Assembly (NCBI RefSeq): GCF_004923255.1 | Contig: NZ_QYRT01000006.1 | Span: 104,570-168,569, forward strand | Source of the DNA: Subtercola vilae | GTDB lineage: Bacteria > Actinomycetota > Actinomycetes > Actinomycetales > Microbacteriaceae | Direction of reading: 5' to 3' | Length of the DNA stretch: 64,000 nucleotides | In this document: piece by piece, positions 8,057 to 16,538 of the stretch | How the letters are laid out: every line of letters begins with the position of its first letter | Numbering within the stretch: position 1 is the stretch's first letter | Program-made: the position numbers and the translations under genes | Notes under the pieces: model-generated | Told to the model about the DNA's origin: nothing | Database searches by the model: none | The model's input: the letters and a program-made list of their open reading frames with translations, nothing else

Positions 8057-10036
8057 TCAGGAGTCCATGAGGTGCACGAGTTCTTCGATGAACGACGTGA
8101 ACGTCAGTGACCCCTTGATGAGCTGCTGAACGTCGTCGTGATCGGAGAAGACCTCGACGAACTGGTCGAAAATCGTCTGGAACGAGCTGCGGCCGGCGTT
8201 GCTGAACGCCACGAGAGCGATGACATTCACCCTGTTCTCGCCCCACGGCACCGGGGTCTCGTTCACGGCGATGGCGATGGCGGTCGAATTTGCCGTCATG
8301 AGCATCGAGTGCGGCACCGCCACCGAGTCGGTGAAGGCGGTCGACGACATGCGCTCACGGTCGAGAGCGGCGTCGATGTAGCCCTGATCGACGATGCCCT
8401 GCTCGAGCAGGCGTGACCCCAGCTGCTGGATCATGGCGAACTCGTCGGGTGCCTCGAGGTTTCGAACGAACAGTTCTTCGCTGAAGTAGAGCAGCAGGCT
8501 GTCTTTCAGCTGCGTGCGCCGCTGAACCCGGCGAACCCGGCTCACCGCTTTGCGCACGTTGTCGATGTCGGTGTCGGTCAGAAACGGCTGAACCAACACG
8601 GCGTTGTCGCCGAGCGCGAGGGTCGGCACCGTGGTGATGAGCAGATCGGTGCTGATCGCTGAGCGATCGATGTCGGTTCGCGTGATGATCTTGTCGACCC
8701 GCACGTCATCGCCGAGCGCCCGCTCGAGGCGCCGCAGCATCATGAGGTGGATGTCGTAGTAGTTCGGAAACACGAGGGTGCACGTGACCATCTCTTCGCG
8801 TCGGGCCTGCCGCTCGAGGTGCGATCCCACGTGTAGTGCGATGTACGCGATCTCGTCGTCGTTGATGGTGATCGACTCTTTGCGGGCGATCTCGCTGGCG
8901 ATGAACACTGCGAGTTCGTAGGTCATCGGGTACGAGCTCTTGATCGAGCGGGTCATGGGGTTTCGCGAGAACGAGCTCACCTTCGCCCGAGCCACGAGGT
9001 TGCGCACGTGCAGAGCGAGCCGCACGGTGAACTCATCGTTGTCGAGGTCGATGAGGTACTGCTCGCTGGCCTGCCGGGCGACCTGGCGAATGAACGCGAC
9101 ATCGTCGGTGAGACCGAGTTCGTCGGTCTGCGCGTCGATCGGCAGATCGTGCCCCGGGGTGATGACTCGTGTGGTGAGCAGCAGCACGAGGTGGTCGAGG
9201 TCTGCGTCGGGCAGTGACAGTGTGAAGTGGCGGTCGACGAGGGTCAGGATGCCCTCAGCCAGGTCGCCGCGCTCAGGCGCCGTCGCTGATCCCGTCGCTG
9301 TCGCCGAACCTGTCGTTGTAGCCGATCCTGTCGTTGTCGCCGACTCGAGAAAGCGGTCTTTCGAGATGCGATCGACCGCGATCGCCACATGCAGCAGCAC
9401 GCTGTCGAGACCGTACTCGTTGACGAAGTAGCCGGCGCCATCGAGCAGCGCGATCAGATCGGTTTTGAACGTCTTCAGGTTCTCAGAGTCGAACGCGGTC
9501 TGAATGCTGTCGACTTCGACAAAACCCCGAACGCTCTCTGCCCTGAACAGCCGACTGATCAGGCCGCGACGACTCTGCTCGCTACCGGCGACCGTGACGC
9601 GGCTGCCCTGTCGGGCCACGGTGAGGGCCGACTCGTCGAACAGTGTCTTCGCCTTGCGGAGGTCTGCTTCGATGGTCGACTCGCTCACAAAGAGGCTGTC
9701 GGCGAGTTCGTGCACATCGAGACCGTCGGCCGCGTCGATGAGCCGCCGAACGATGACGGCCAACCGGTCTTTCGGCGTCTCATTCTCACTGCTCGAAACC
9801 GACCCGCGGGCGACAGCACGGGCGGCGACGAACGCCGCATAGGCGGTGCGGTTCAGCCGGTAACCCTCCGCCGACGAACTGATGATGTCGAGCGGTTCGG
9901 CAGCCGATTTGGCCGAAGTGACGTACGTTCTGACGCTGCGGGTGGTGACGCCCAGACGGTCGGCAAGCTGGCCCGAGCTGACCCAGCCGTCAGAGCCGGC
10001 GAGATAGTCGAGGAGTTGCTGGCGTCGATCAGTCAT
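8057..10036 (-). CDS. mtlR: MtlR-type PRD-domain transcriptional activator of the mannitol operon
   Basis: Multi-domain PTS-controlled regulator of 659 residues. In order: N-terminal HTH (QQLLDYLAGSDGWVSSGQLADRLGVTTRSVR), a second HTH (DVHELADSLFVSESTIEADL), two PRD domains, an EIIB-like domain (TCTLVFPNYYD, Cys in the usual region) and an EIIA-Mtl-like domain with the phosphorylatable His in TDSVAVPHS. Phosphorylation by EI/HPr at PRD and EIIA/EIIB sites is the known control mode in this family. The ATG at 10036 is preceded by TAGAGT seven bases upstream, so the mRNA may be leaderless. It is divergent from the PTS genes, as expected for their regulator. Confidence 0.88.
   Translation of the reverse strand: MTDRRQQLLDYLAGSDGWVSSGQLADRLGVTTRSVRTYVTSAKSAAEPLDIISSSAEGYRLNRTAYAAFVAARAVARGSVSSSENETPKDRLAVIVRRLIDAADGLDVHELADSLFVSESTIEADLRKAKTLFDESALTVARQGSRVTVAGSEQSRRGLISRLFRAESVRGFVEVDSIQTAFDSENLKTFKTDLIALLDGAGYFVNEYGLDSVLLHVAIAVDRISKDRFLESATTTGSATTTGSATATGSATAPERGDLAEGILTLVDRHFTLSLPDADLDHLVLLLTTRVITPGHDLPIDAQTDELGLTDDVAFIRQVARQASEQYLIDLDNDEFTVRLALHVRNLVARAKVSSFSRNPMTRSIKSSYPMTYELAVFIASEIARKESITINDDEIAYIALHVGSHLERQARREEMVTCTLVFPNYYDIHLMMLRRLERALGDDVRVDKIITRTDIDRSAISTDLLITTVPTLALGDNAVLVQPFLTDTDIDNVRKAVSRVRRVQRRTQLKDSLLLYFSEELFVRNLEAPDEFAMIQQLGSRLLEQGIVDQGYIDAALDRERMSSTAFTDSVAVPHSMLMTANSTAIAIAVNETPVPWGENRVNVIALVAFSNAGRSSFQTIFDQFVEVFSDHDDVQQLIKGSLTFTSFIEELVHLMDS
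9282..9347 (-). repeat. 18-bp tandem repeat encoding Ala-Thr-Gly-Ser linker in mtlR
   Basis: About three and a half copies of an 18-base unit (GTCGTTGTNGCCGATCCT-like on the plus strand) at 9282-9347. On the coding strand they give (SATTTG)n, a flexible linker between the two PRD domains. The copies differ by one to three bases. The number of units probably varies between strains. Confidence 0.7.
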
Positions 10037-10043
10037 TGGGGTA

Positions 10044-10125
10044 ACTCTAAGCAGGTTTCCGCGGGTGCGGAAATTTTTGTGGTGGAAGCCCGCGCCCCAA
10101 GCGAAGACACTTACATCTGTACAGA
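10044..10125. promoter_or_regulatory. Divergent mtlR / PTS control region
   Basis: The 144-base gap holds a minus-strand -10 box TAGAGT (10049-10044) seven bases before the mtlR ATG; an inverted repeat TTTCCGC-GGGT-GCGGAAA (10056-10073) followed on the plus strand by TTTTT (10074-10078); and a perfect 10-base palindrome TCTGTACAGA (10116-10125). The hairpin overlaps the mtlR promoter spacer and could be an MtlR operator, or on the plus strand a terminator for read-through. The assignment of roles is inference. Confidence 0.45.
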
Positions 10126-10180
10126 GAACTTCGGGTGGCCGAAAGGCAGCCCAGCACGATCGCGCAAGGAGGCGAGAGAC

Positions 10181-10537
10181 GTGAAGAACATTCTTGTCGT
10201 GTGCGGCGCCGGAGCGTCGAGCACGTTTCTCGCGCACAGCATGCGCAAAGCCGCCACATCGCGCCACCTCGAGGTCACCATCACTGCCGCCAGCCAAGAC
10301 ACTCTCGTCTCGAGCCTCGCCGGCATTCACGCACTCCTGGTCGGGCCGCACCTCGCCGCCGACTTCGAAGCGCTTCGCGATACGGCGGCACTGCACGGCG
10401 TTCGGGCGGCGCTCCTGCCCGAAACCGTGTTCAGCGCGGGTGGCCAGAACAGTGCCCTCGACCTCGCCGTCTCACTGCTGCTGCCGGCCCCCGCTTCATT
10501 CGCCCCTGCCCCGTCAACATTCAAGGAACAGTCATGA
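10181..10537 (+). CDS. PTS EIIB component, lactose/cellobiose-type, stand-alone
   Basis: Small cytosolic phosphocarrier of 118 residues. The start is GTG with AAGGAGG eight bases upstream. The EIIB phosphorylation loop is at the N-terminus: KNILVVCGAGASSTFLA, with Cys8 as the likely phosphate acceptor. The rest is a Rossmann-like EIIB fold. No cognate EIIC or EIIA of the lactose class lies nearby; the operon's transporter MtlA already has its own EIIB. It may be a regulatory phosphate donor or acceptor for MtlR or serve a transporter elsewhere. It overlaps ptsH by four bases. Confidence 0.8.
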   Translation: MKNILVVCGAGASSTFLAHSMRKAATSRHLEVTITAASQDTLVSSLAGIHALLVGPHLAADFEALRDTAALHGVRAALLPETVFSAGGQNSALDLAVSLLLPAPASFAPAPSTFKEQS

Positions 10538-10803
10538 CCGAACGAACCGCCCTGATCGCCTCTTCGCACGGCCTGCACGCGCGGCCGGCCTCACTCTTCA
10601 CCCAGGCCGTGGCCAAATCAGGTGCGAAAGTGACCATCGCAAAGGCCGAAGGCAAGGCTGTGAACGCGGCAAGTATTCTGGGCGTCATCTCGCTCGGCAT
10701 CGAGAACGGTGACACGGTCACCCTCAGCACCGATTCCGCCGAGGCCACCAGCGTGCTCGATGACCTCGTCGGCATGCTCGAGCGCGACCTCGACGCCGAG
10801 TAG
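10534..10803 (+). CDS. ptsH: HPr phosphocarrier protein
   Basis: General PTS phosphocarrier between enzyme I and sugar-specific EIIA proteins. It has 89 residues, the usual size. The active site SSHGLHARPAS places phospho-His at residue 15. The region around Ser47 (NAASIL) corresponds to the regulatory Ser46 site known from Firmicutes HPr. ATG start overlapping the EIIB gene by four bases; ptsI starts ten bases after the stop. Confidence 0.95.
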   Translation: MTERTALIASSHGLHARPASLFTQAVAKSGAKVTIAKAEGKAVNAASILGVISLGIENGDTVTLSTDSAEATSVLDDLVGMLERDLDAE

Positions 10804-10813
10804 CGAGCACACC

Positions 10814-12499
10814 ATGTCGACTCACACTCTCACGGCCCGGTTGCACGGCGCCGGCATCGGTCGCGGCCTGGCCGTCGGCCGGGTGCTCCGGATGCCCGAT
10901 CCTCTGCCAGAACCGGCCACCACTGCCTCGACGCTCACCGCAGCGGCTGAGCTCACCCGGGCATCCACTGCCCTTGCTGCCACCGCCGTCGACATTCGTG
11001 ACCGTGGCGCTCGGGCCGGCGGCGCCGCGCGTGACGTGCTCGAGGCGCAGGCGTTCATGGCCGAAGACCCGACCCTCGAGGCCGACGTCGAGGCGCGCCT
11101 CGAGACCGGTCTCACTGCCGAGCGTGCGGTGTACGAGGCATTCGCGAGTTTTCGCGACCTGCTGCTGAACATGGGCGGCTACATGGGGGAGCGGGCGACC
11201 GATCTGAACGATGTGTCGCAGCGCGTCGTCGCGCACCTGCAGGGAGTGAAGGCGCCGGGCATCCCCAACCCCGACTACCCTTTCGTGCTGGTCGCCCGTG
11301 ATCTCGCACCGGCCGACACGGCGCTGCTCGACCTCGACAAGGTTCTGGCACTCATCACGAGTGATGGTGGCCCCACCTCGCACACCGCCATTCTTGCCCG
11401 TGACAAGGCCATTGTCGCCGTCGTGGGCGTTTCTGGGGCGCTCGAGCTGGCCGAGGGTGAGACGGTCATCGTCGACGCCTCGACCGGAACCGTCACGAGC
11501 GCACCCAGTGCAGACGAAGTGGCGGCGGCAGAGACGACCCGCGCCGAACGCCTCGCCCGGCCGGCCGCGCCGACAGGCGCAGGTGCCTTGGCCGACGGAA
11601 CGAGCATCCCGCTGCTGGCAAACCTCGGTTCGGCCGACGCAGCGGCTGACGCCGTGGCGAAGGGCGCCGAAGGGGTTGGCCTTTTTCGTACCGAGTTTCT
11701 GTTTCTCGATGCGCAGTCGGCGCCGACGGTAGAAGCTCAGCAGGAGCAGTACACCCGTCTGCTCGCTGCGTTCCCCGGCAAGAAGGTCGTCGTCAGGGCG
11801 CTCGATGCCGGCGCTGACAAGCCGTTGAGTTTCTTGAACGACTCAGCCGAAGAGAACCCGGCGCTCGGTCTTCGCGGGCTGCGGGCCTTGCGTGCGAACG
11901 AGCAGATTCTGCGCGACCAGCTCACAGCCCTCGCCAACGCCGATGCCGAAACCGAGGCTGACCTCTGGGTGATGGCTCCGATGGTGTCGACGGTCGAGGA
12001 GACGCGGTACTTCACCGCCCTCGGCCGCGAACTCGGGCTCAAGACGCTCGGCGTGATGGTGGAGGTGCCGTCGGCCGCCCTCCTCGCCGACCGCATCCTC
12101 GCCGATGCCGACTTCGCCAGCATCGGTACGAACGACCTCACCCAGTACACGCTCGCCGCAGACCGGTTGCTCGGTTCGGTCGCCGCGCTCCAAGACCCGT
12201 GGCACCCTGCGGTTCTCCGCCTGGTGGGCGAGGTCGGCCGCGCCGGCCAGACCCTCGGCAAGCCGGTGGGAGTCTGCGGTGAAGCCGCGGCCGACCCTTT
12301 GCTCGCGGTCGTTCTGGTGGGTCTCGGCGTGACCACGCTGTCGATGTCGCCCGCGGCGCTGTCAGATGTACGCGCCGAGCTTCTGCTTCACACCCTTGAC
12401 GAGGCGAAGGCGTTCGCGCTCACCGCGCTCGCCGCCAATTCGGCCTTCGAAGCCCGAGCTGCGGTACTCGAGGCGCAGGCCGCACAACGTGACACCTAG
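10814..12499 (+). CDS. ptsI: PTS enzyme I (phosphoenolpyruvate-protein phosphotransferase)
   Basis: Transfers phosphate from PEP to HPr, the first PTS step. The protein has 561 residues, normal for enzyme I. The HPr-binding domain comes first, then the phospho-His motif GGPTSHTAILARD (His190), then the PEP-binding barrel with GVGLFRTEFLFL, DAGADKPL and the catalytic Cys488 in VGVCGEAA. The ATG at 10814 begins MSTHTLTARLHG, the expected N-terminus. It lies in the mannitol operon rather than in a separate pts locus. Confidence 0.96.
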   Translation: MSTHTLTARLHGAGIGRGLAVGRVLRMPDPLPEPATTASTLTAAAELTRASTALAATAVDIRDRGARAGGAARDVLEAQAFMAEDPTLEADVEARLETGLTAERAVYEAFASFRDLLLNMGGYMGERATDLNDVSQRVVAHLQGVKAPGIPNPDYPFVLVARDLAPADTALLDLDKVLALITSDGGPTSHTAILARDKAIVAVVGVSGALELAEGETVIVDASTGTVTSAPSADEVAAAETTRAERLARPAAPTGAGALADGTSIPLLANLGSADAAADAVAKGAEGVGLFRTEFLFLDAQSAPTVEAQQEQYTRLLAAFPGKKVVVRALDAGADKPLSFLNDSAEENPALGLRGLRALRANEQILRDQLTALANADAETEADLWVMAPMVSTVEETRYFTALGRELGLKTLGVMVEVPSAALLADRILADADFASIGTNDLTQYTLAADRLLGSVAALQDPWHPAVLRLVGEVGRAGQTLGKPVGVCGEAAADPLLAVVLVGLGVTTLSMSPAALSDVRAELLLHTLDEAKAFALTALAANSAFEARAAVLEAQAAQRDT

Positions 12500-12501
12500 C
12501 G

Positions 12502-12519
12502 GGGCGCGCGTGTGCGCCC
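12502..12519 (+). other. Small GC hairpin after ptsI
   Basis: GGGCGC / GCGCCC with a six-base loop in the 81-base ptsI-mtlA gap. No T-run follows. It could protect the upstream transcript or modestly attenuate; only the structure is seen. Confidence 0.35.
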
Positions 12520-12580
12520 GAGCATCCATCACCCAACCCAGCACCACCAACACTCACAGAGTCAGAAAAGGAGAGAGGCA

Positions 12581-14194
12581 ATGACAACGTTGTCACAACC
12601 AGCGGCGGGCAGTGCGCCCGCCACCAAGGGAGGCGGGCGCGTCGCGGTTCAGCGATTCGGCACCTTCCTGAGCGGCATGATCATGCCCAACATCGCGGCA
12701 TTCATCGCGTGGGGCCTCATCACCGCCGTGTTCATCCAGACCGGCTGGCTTGCCCAGTTCGGCATTCTGGTGCCGGCCATCGGTGGGTTCCCGAGTGCTG
12801 ACGGCACGCTGAACATCGGGCTCGTCAGCCCGATGATCACGTACCTGCTGCCACTGCTCATCGCCAACACCGGTGGCCGGATGATCTACAGCACCCGAGG
12901 CGGCGTGATCGCGGTCATCGCCACCATGGGTGTCATCGTGGGCAGCTCGGTTCCGATGTTCATCGGCGCCATGATCATGGGCCCGCTCGCAGCATGGCTC
13001 ATGAAGCAGGTCGACAAGCTGTGGGCCGGCAAGATCCGCCCCGGTTTCGAGATGCTCGTCGACAACTTCTCGGGCGGTATTCTCGGTGCCCTGCTGGCCG
13101 TCGGTGCGTTCTACCTGATCGCCCCGGTCATCACCGGCCTCAGCAACGCCCTCGAGACCGCAGTGAACTGGCTCGTCAGCGCCGGCCTTCTGCCGCTCGC
13201 ATCGATACTGGTCGAGCCCGGAAAGGTGCTCTTCCTGAACAACGCCATCAACCACGGCGTGTTCACCCCCCTGGGCGTGCAGCAGGTGCAGGAGTCGGGC
13301 AAGTCGATTCTGTTCCTCATCGAGGCCAACCCCGGCCCCGGCCTCGGCATTCTGACGGCGTTCGCGCTGTTCGGTGTCGGCCTGTCGAAGTCGAGTGCTC
13401 CCGGCGCCATCATCATCCAGTTCCTGGGTGGTATTCACGAGATCTACTTCCCGTACGTTCTCATGAAGCCCCTCGTCATCATCGGCGCGATTCTCGGTGG
13501 CATGACCGGCGTGTTCGTCAACGTGATCTTTCACACCGGTCTGCGGGCTCCTGCGTCTCCTGGGTCGATCTTCGCCATTCTGATAGAGACGGCACCTGAC
13601 AGTTATGTGGGCGTCATTCTCTCGGTGATAGCTGCCGCCGCCGTGTCGTTCATCGTCACCGGCATCATTCTGCGGGCCAGCCGCAAGCGCGATCTGGCCA
13701 GCGAGAACGCTGGTGACCTGAGCGCCGCCATCGCCCAGACCGAGGCCAACAAGGGCAAGGCGAGCTCCGTGCTCGGCCGCCTGCAGGCCGACGGGCTCGC
13801 CGATGAGAAGGATGCCCTTCTGAACGTTGGTACCTATGCCGGTGCCGACACGGTCGAAGAGATTCAGCGCAGCCAAGAGGCACAGGGCCGGGCAGCCGTG
13901 CACAACATCGTGTTCGCCTGCGACGCCGGAATGGGCTCGAGCGCTATGGGTGCCTCGGTTCTTCGAAACAAGATCAAGAAGGCCGGCATCGCTGACGTTA
14001 CTGTGGTGAATAAGGCGATCAGCAACCTGACCGACGACATCGACCTTGTGATCACACACCAGGATCTGACGGCGCGGGCCAGGGAGAAGACGCCGAGTGC
14101 AGAGCACTTCTCGGTCGACAACTTCATGTCGAGCCCGAAGTACGACGAGATCGTCGCGCTGCTGCAGCGTCAGAGTGAAACGGAAAAGGCGTAA
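12581..14194 (+). CDS. mtlA: Mannitol-specific PTS transporter EIICB
   Basis: Imports and phosphorylates mannitol to mannitol-1-phosphate. Domain order: membrane EIIC (residues about 25-370, with GTFLSGMIMPNIAAFIAWGL, the LLPLLIANTGG block and GGIHEIYFPYVL), then a cytosolic linker, then EIIB with NIVFACDAGMGSSAMGASVL, Cys447 being the phosphorylation site. The length of 537 residues fits an EIICB without the fused EIIA of E. coli MtlA; EIIA is encoded next. The ATG at 12581 has AAAGGAGAG about six bases upstream; an upstream in-frame ATG at 12512 gives an unlikely His/Gln-rich leader. Confidence 0.95.
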   Translation: MTTLSQPAAGSAPATKGGGRVAVQRFGTFLSGMIMPNIAAFIAWGLITAVFIQTGWLAQFGILVPAIGGFPSADGTLNIGLVSPMITYLLPLLIANTGGRMIYSTRGGVIAVIATMGVIVGSSVPMFIGAMIMGPLAAWLMKQVDKLWAGKIRPGFEMLVDNFSGGILGALLAVGAFYLIAPVITGLSNALETAVNWLVSAGLLPLASILVEPGKVLFLNNAINHGVFTPLGVQQVQESGKSILFLIEANPGPGLGILTAFALFGVGLSKSSAPGAIIIQFLGGIHEIYFPYVLMKPLVIIGAILGGMTGVFVNVIFHTGLRAPASPGSIFAILIETAPDSYVGVILSVIAAAAVSFIVTGIILRASRKRDLASENAGDLSAAIAQTEANKGKASSVLGRLQADGLADEKDALLNVGTYAGADTVEEIQRSQEAQGRAAVHNIVFACDAGMGSSAMGASVLRNKIKKAGIADVTVVNKAISNLTDDIDLVITHQDLTARAREKTPSAEHFSVDNFMSSPKYDEIVALLQRQSETEKA

Positions 14195-14225
14195 CAAACG
14201 CCGGATAGAGGAAGTCACAGTTCTC

Positions 14226-14666
14226 ATGAGCGAAAACGTATTGAGTCTCACGTCGATCAAGATCAACGGAACGGCCAAAACCAAGGATGAGGCGATCGCC
14301 GAGGCGAACGATCTACTCCTGGCAGCCGGCGCGGTTTCGGGCGGCTATCTCGCCTCGATGCGTGAGCGCGAAACCTCGGTTTCGACGTACATGGGCAACT
14401 ACCTGGCTATCCCGCACGGCACGAACGAGGGCAAAGACGAGATTCTCGCGTCAGCGCTCTCGTTCGTGCGGTACTCCAAACCGATCGACTGGAATGGAGA
14501 AGAGGTGCGCTTCGTGGTCGGCATCGCCGGCAAAGACGGCGGGCACCTCGACCTGCTCAGCAAGATCGCCATCATCTTCAGCGATGAAGACGAGGTCGAG
14601 AAGCTGCTGCACGCGCCGAGCGACGAAGCGATCTACGCGCTGCTGTCGCAGGTTAACGAAGACTGA
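14226..14666 (+). CDS. mtlF: Mannitol-specific PTS EIIA component
   Basis: Carries phosphate from HPr to the EIIB domain of MtlA. The protein has 146 residues, typical of free EIIA-Mtl. The active-site His64 is in YLAIPHGTNEGKD, and the C-terminal HLDLLSKIAIIFSDEDEV block is conserved. It lies 31 bases after mtlA and 26 before mtlD, so it is co-transcribed with both. Confidence 0.96.
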   Translation: MSENVLSLTSIKINGTAKTKDEAIAEANDLLLAAGAVSGGYLASMRERETSVSTYMGNYLAIPHGTNEGKDEILASALSFVRYSKPIDWNGEEVRFVVGIAGKDGGHLDLLSKIAIIFSDEDEVEKLLHAPSDEAIYALLSQVNED

Positions 14667-14692
14667 CAACCACCCAAGTAAGGAAGCACCAC

Positions 14693-15844
14693 GTGAAAGC
14701 CGTTCATTTCGGAGCAGGAAACATCGGTCGAGGGTTTGTCGGGCTGATCCTGCACAACGCCGCATATGAAGTGGTTTTCGCCGACGTCAACGCGGAGCTG
14801 ATCGATGCGCTCGCCTCGAGCACCAGTTATCAGGTGTTCGAGGTGGGCATGTCGCCCCGCACGTGGACGGTCGACAACTATCGCGCCCTCAATAGTGCGA
14901 CACACGAGGCCGAGGTGGTGGCCGAGATCGCCACAGCCGACATCGTGACGACGGCCGTGGGCCCGAACATCCTGCGTTTCGTCGCCCCAGTCATCGGGCG
15001 GGCACTGCAGGCGCGCTCGGCTGACCTGCCGCCGCTGCAGGTGATGGCCTGCGAGAATGCCATCAACGCAACGGATGCTCTGCGGGGGCACATCGTGGCC
15101 TCGCTCGGTGCCGACGCCTTCGCCGAGGTCGAGGCGAAAGCGATCTTCGCGAACACCGCCGTCGACCGCATCGTTCCCGGTCAGGCTCCGGATGCCGGGC
15201 TCGACGTCACCGTTGAGGACTTCTTCGAGTGGGCCATCGAGAGCCCGCCGTTCGGCGGCGCCGTGCCCCAGATCGCCGAAGCTCACTTCGTGCCCGACCT
15301 GGCGCCGTATATCGAGCGCAAACTCTTCACCGTGAACACCGGCCACGCAGCGACGGCCTACCTGGGCTACGAGCACGGTGTGGCAACGATCGCCGAAGCA
15401 ATCAGCGTTCCCGAGATCTTCACTGCCGTGAAGGCGGTCTTGCACGAGACGCGCGATCTGCTCGTCGAGAAGCACGAGTTCAACGAGGCGGTGCAAGAGA
15501 CGTACCTCGAGAAGAACCTCGCGCGCTTTGCCAACCCGTACCTGCCCGATACGGTCGACAGGGTCGGCCGCGCGCCGCTTCGAAAGCTCAGCCGCACCGA
15601 ACGCTTCATCGGGCCGGCTTCGCAGCTGGCCGAACGCGGCGTCGAACCCGTAGCGCTGCTCGAAGCCGTGCGTGCTGCACTGCGGTTTGACTTTGCCGGT
15701 GACGAAGAGGCCGTCGAGTTGCAGGGCATTCTGGCGACACTGGGCGCCGCCGAGGCGACGGAACGCATCACCGGTCTCGGTGCTGAGCATCCGCTCTTCG
15801 AAATGGTACGGCGCGTCGTCGTGTCGGTGCAGTCGAACGCATAA
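14693..15844 (+). CDS. mtlD: Mannitol-1-phosphate 5-dehydrogenase
   Basis: Oxidises mannitol-1-phosphate to fructose-6-phosphate with NAD+. The 383-residue length is typical. The N-terminal dinucleotide site is AVHFGAGNIGRGFVG, and the conserved catalytic region VNTGHAATAYLGY is in the middle. GTG start after AAGGAAGCACCAC. It is the last gene of the operon and is followed by a small intrinsic terminator. Confidence 0.96.
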   Translation: MKAVHFGAGNIGRGFVGLILHNAAYEVVFADVNAELIDALASSTSYQVFEVGMSPRTWTVDNYRALNSATHEAEVVAEIATADIVTTAVGPNILRFVAPVIGRALQARSADLPPLQVMACENAINATDALRGHIVASLGADAFAEVEAKAIFANTAVDRIVPGQAPDAGLDVTVEDFFEWAIESPPFGGAVPQIAEAHFVPDLAPYIERKLFTVNTGHAATAYLGYEHGVATIAEAISVPEIFTAVKAVLHETRDLLVEKHEFNEAVQETYLEKNLARFANPYLPDTVDRVGRAPLRKLSRTERFIGPASQLAERGVEPVALLEAVRAALRFDFAGDEEAVELQGILATLGAAEATERITGLGAEHPLFEMVRRVVVSVQSNA

Positions 15845-15846
15845 GC

Positions 15847-15869
15847 GCGGGTAATATACACCCGCTTTT
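15847..15869 (+). terminator. Intrinsic terminator after mtlD
   Basis: GCGGGT (15847-15852) pairs with ACCCGC (15860-15865) around a seven-base AT-rich loop, followed by TTTT. It starts two bases after the mtlD stop. The stem is short (6 bp), so termination may be partial. Confidence 0.6.
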
Positions 15870-15871
15870 GT

Positions 15872-15892
15872 GCTAGGCTCGATCTTTGGTGT
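15872..15892 (+). promoter_or_regulatory. Putative infA promoter, shared motif with rplM
   Basis: GCTAGGCTCGA then TCTTTGGTGT. The -10 would be TAGGCT (15874-15879), with transcription starting near 15885. The same 21-base string with only two differences lies before rplM at 20701-20721. No good -35 box is visible. Similarity is seen directly; function is inferred. Confidence 0.55.
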
Positions 15893-15962
15893 CTCGGGGC
15901 TGTTTCAGCGCGCCGACATCGAACGCACGACCAGCAATCAATTACTTATACGTTAGCGAGTT

Positions 15963-16184
15963 ATGGCAAAAAAAGACGGTGTCATCGAGATCGAGGGCGC
16001 AGTGGTCGAGGCTCTTCCCAATGCGATGTTTCGTGTTGAGTTGACCAACGGACACAAAGTTCTTGCCCACATTTCGGGCAAGATGCGACAGCACTACATT
16101 CGCATCCTCCCTGAGGACCGCGTGATCGTGGAGCTCAGCCCCTACGACCTCACCCGGGGCCGAATCGTTTATCGCTACAAGTAA
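15963..16184 (+). CDS. infA: Translation initiation factor IF-1
   Basis: Binds the 30S A site during initiation. The 73 residues form one OB fold with the family blocks [21 protein letters not shown] (first part), [19 protein letters not shown] and the end [13 protein letters not shown]. The ATG has only a weak ribosome site upstream (GCGAG). It starts the transcription unit that continues into rpmJ and the alpha operon. Confidence 0.97.
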   Translation: MAKKDGVIEIEGAVVEALPNAMFRVELTNGHKVLAHISGKMRQHYIRILPEDRVIVELSPYDLTRGRIVYRYK

Positions 16185-16249
16185 CGAGCGCTGGAAAGTA
16201 ACGGCTGGCCGCACACGGCCAGTACGAAGACAGCGATAGGAAAAGAACA

Positions 16250-16366
16250 ATGAAGGTCAACCCCAGCGTCAAGCCGATCTGTGAGCACTGCCGCGTCATT
16301 CGTCGCAACGGCAACGTCATGGTCATCTGCAAGTCGAACCCGCGCCACAAGCAGCGCCAGGGCTAA
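16250..16366 (+). CDS. rpmJ: 50S ribosomal protein L36 (zinc-binding type)
   Basis: The 38-residue reading frame reads [19 protein letters not shown] and so on to PRHKQRQG. The Cys/His set of the C+ form (CEHC, then CKSNPRH) is complete, so it should bind zinc. It follows a GATAGGAAAAG ribosome region. It lies between infA and rpsM, the standard place. Confidence 0.95.
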   Translation: MKVNPSVKPICEHCRVIRRNGNVMVICKSNPRHKQRQG

Positions 16367-16383
16367 GCAGCAGAAACAAAGGT

Positions 16384-16410
16384 TTTGAGAAGCGCCTGTC
16401 GCTTCTCAAA
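16384..16410 (+). promoter_or_regulatory. 11-bp hairpin between rpmJ and rpsM
   Basis: TTTGAGAAGCG and CGCTTCTCAAA pair perfectly around the loop CCTGT. No T-tract follows on the plus strand. It stands in a 172-base gap ahead of the alpha operon and may serve transcript processing or feedback control; the gap otherwise shows nothing recognisable. Confidence 0.6.
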
Positions 16411-16538
16411 CAGCAAGCACAGATAGCAGGGCCAGAAACTTGGCTGTCTCGCGAGAGGCGGTCGGGGGACACCCGCGGTTGGAGGCCGCGGCACAGGCAC
16501 TGCTACAGACCTCCACTCACTAACAGGAGCATGCCACC

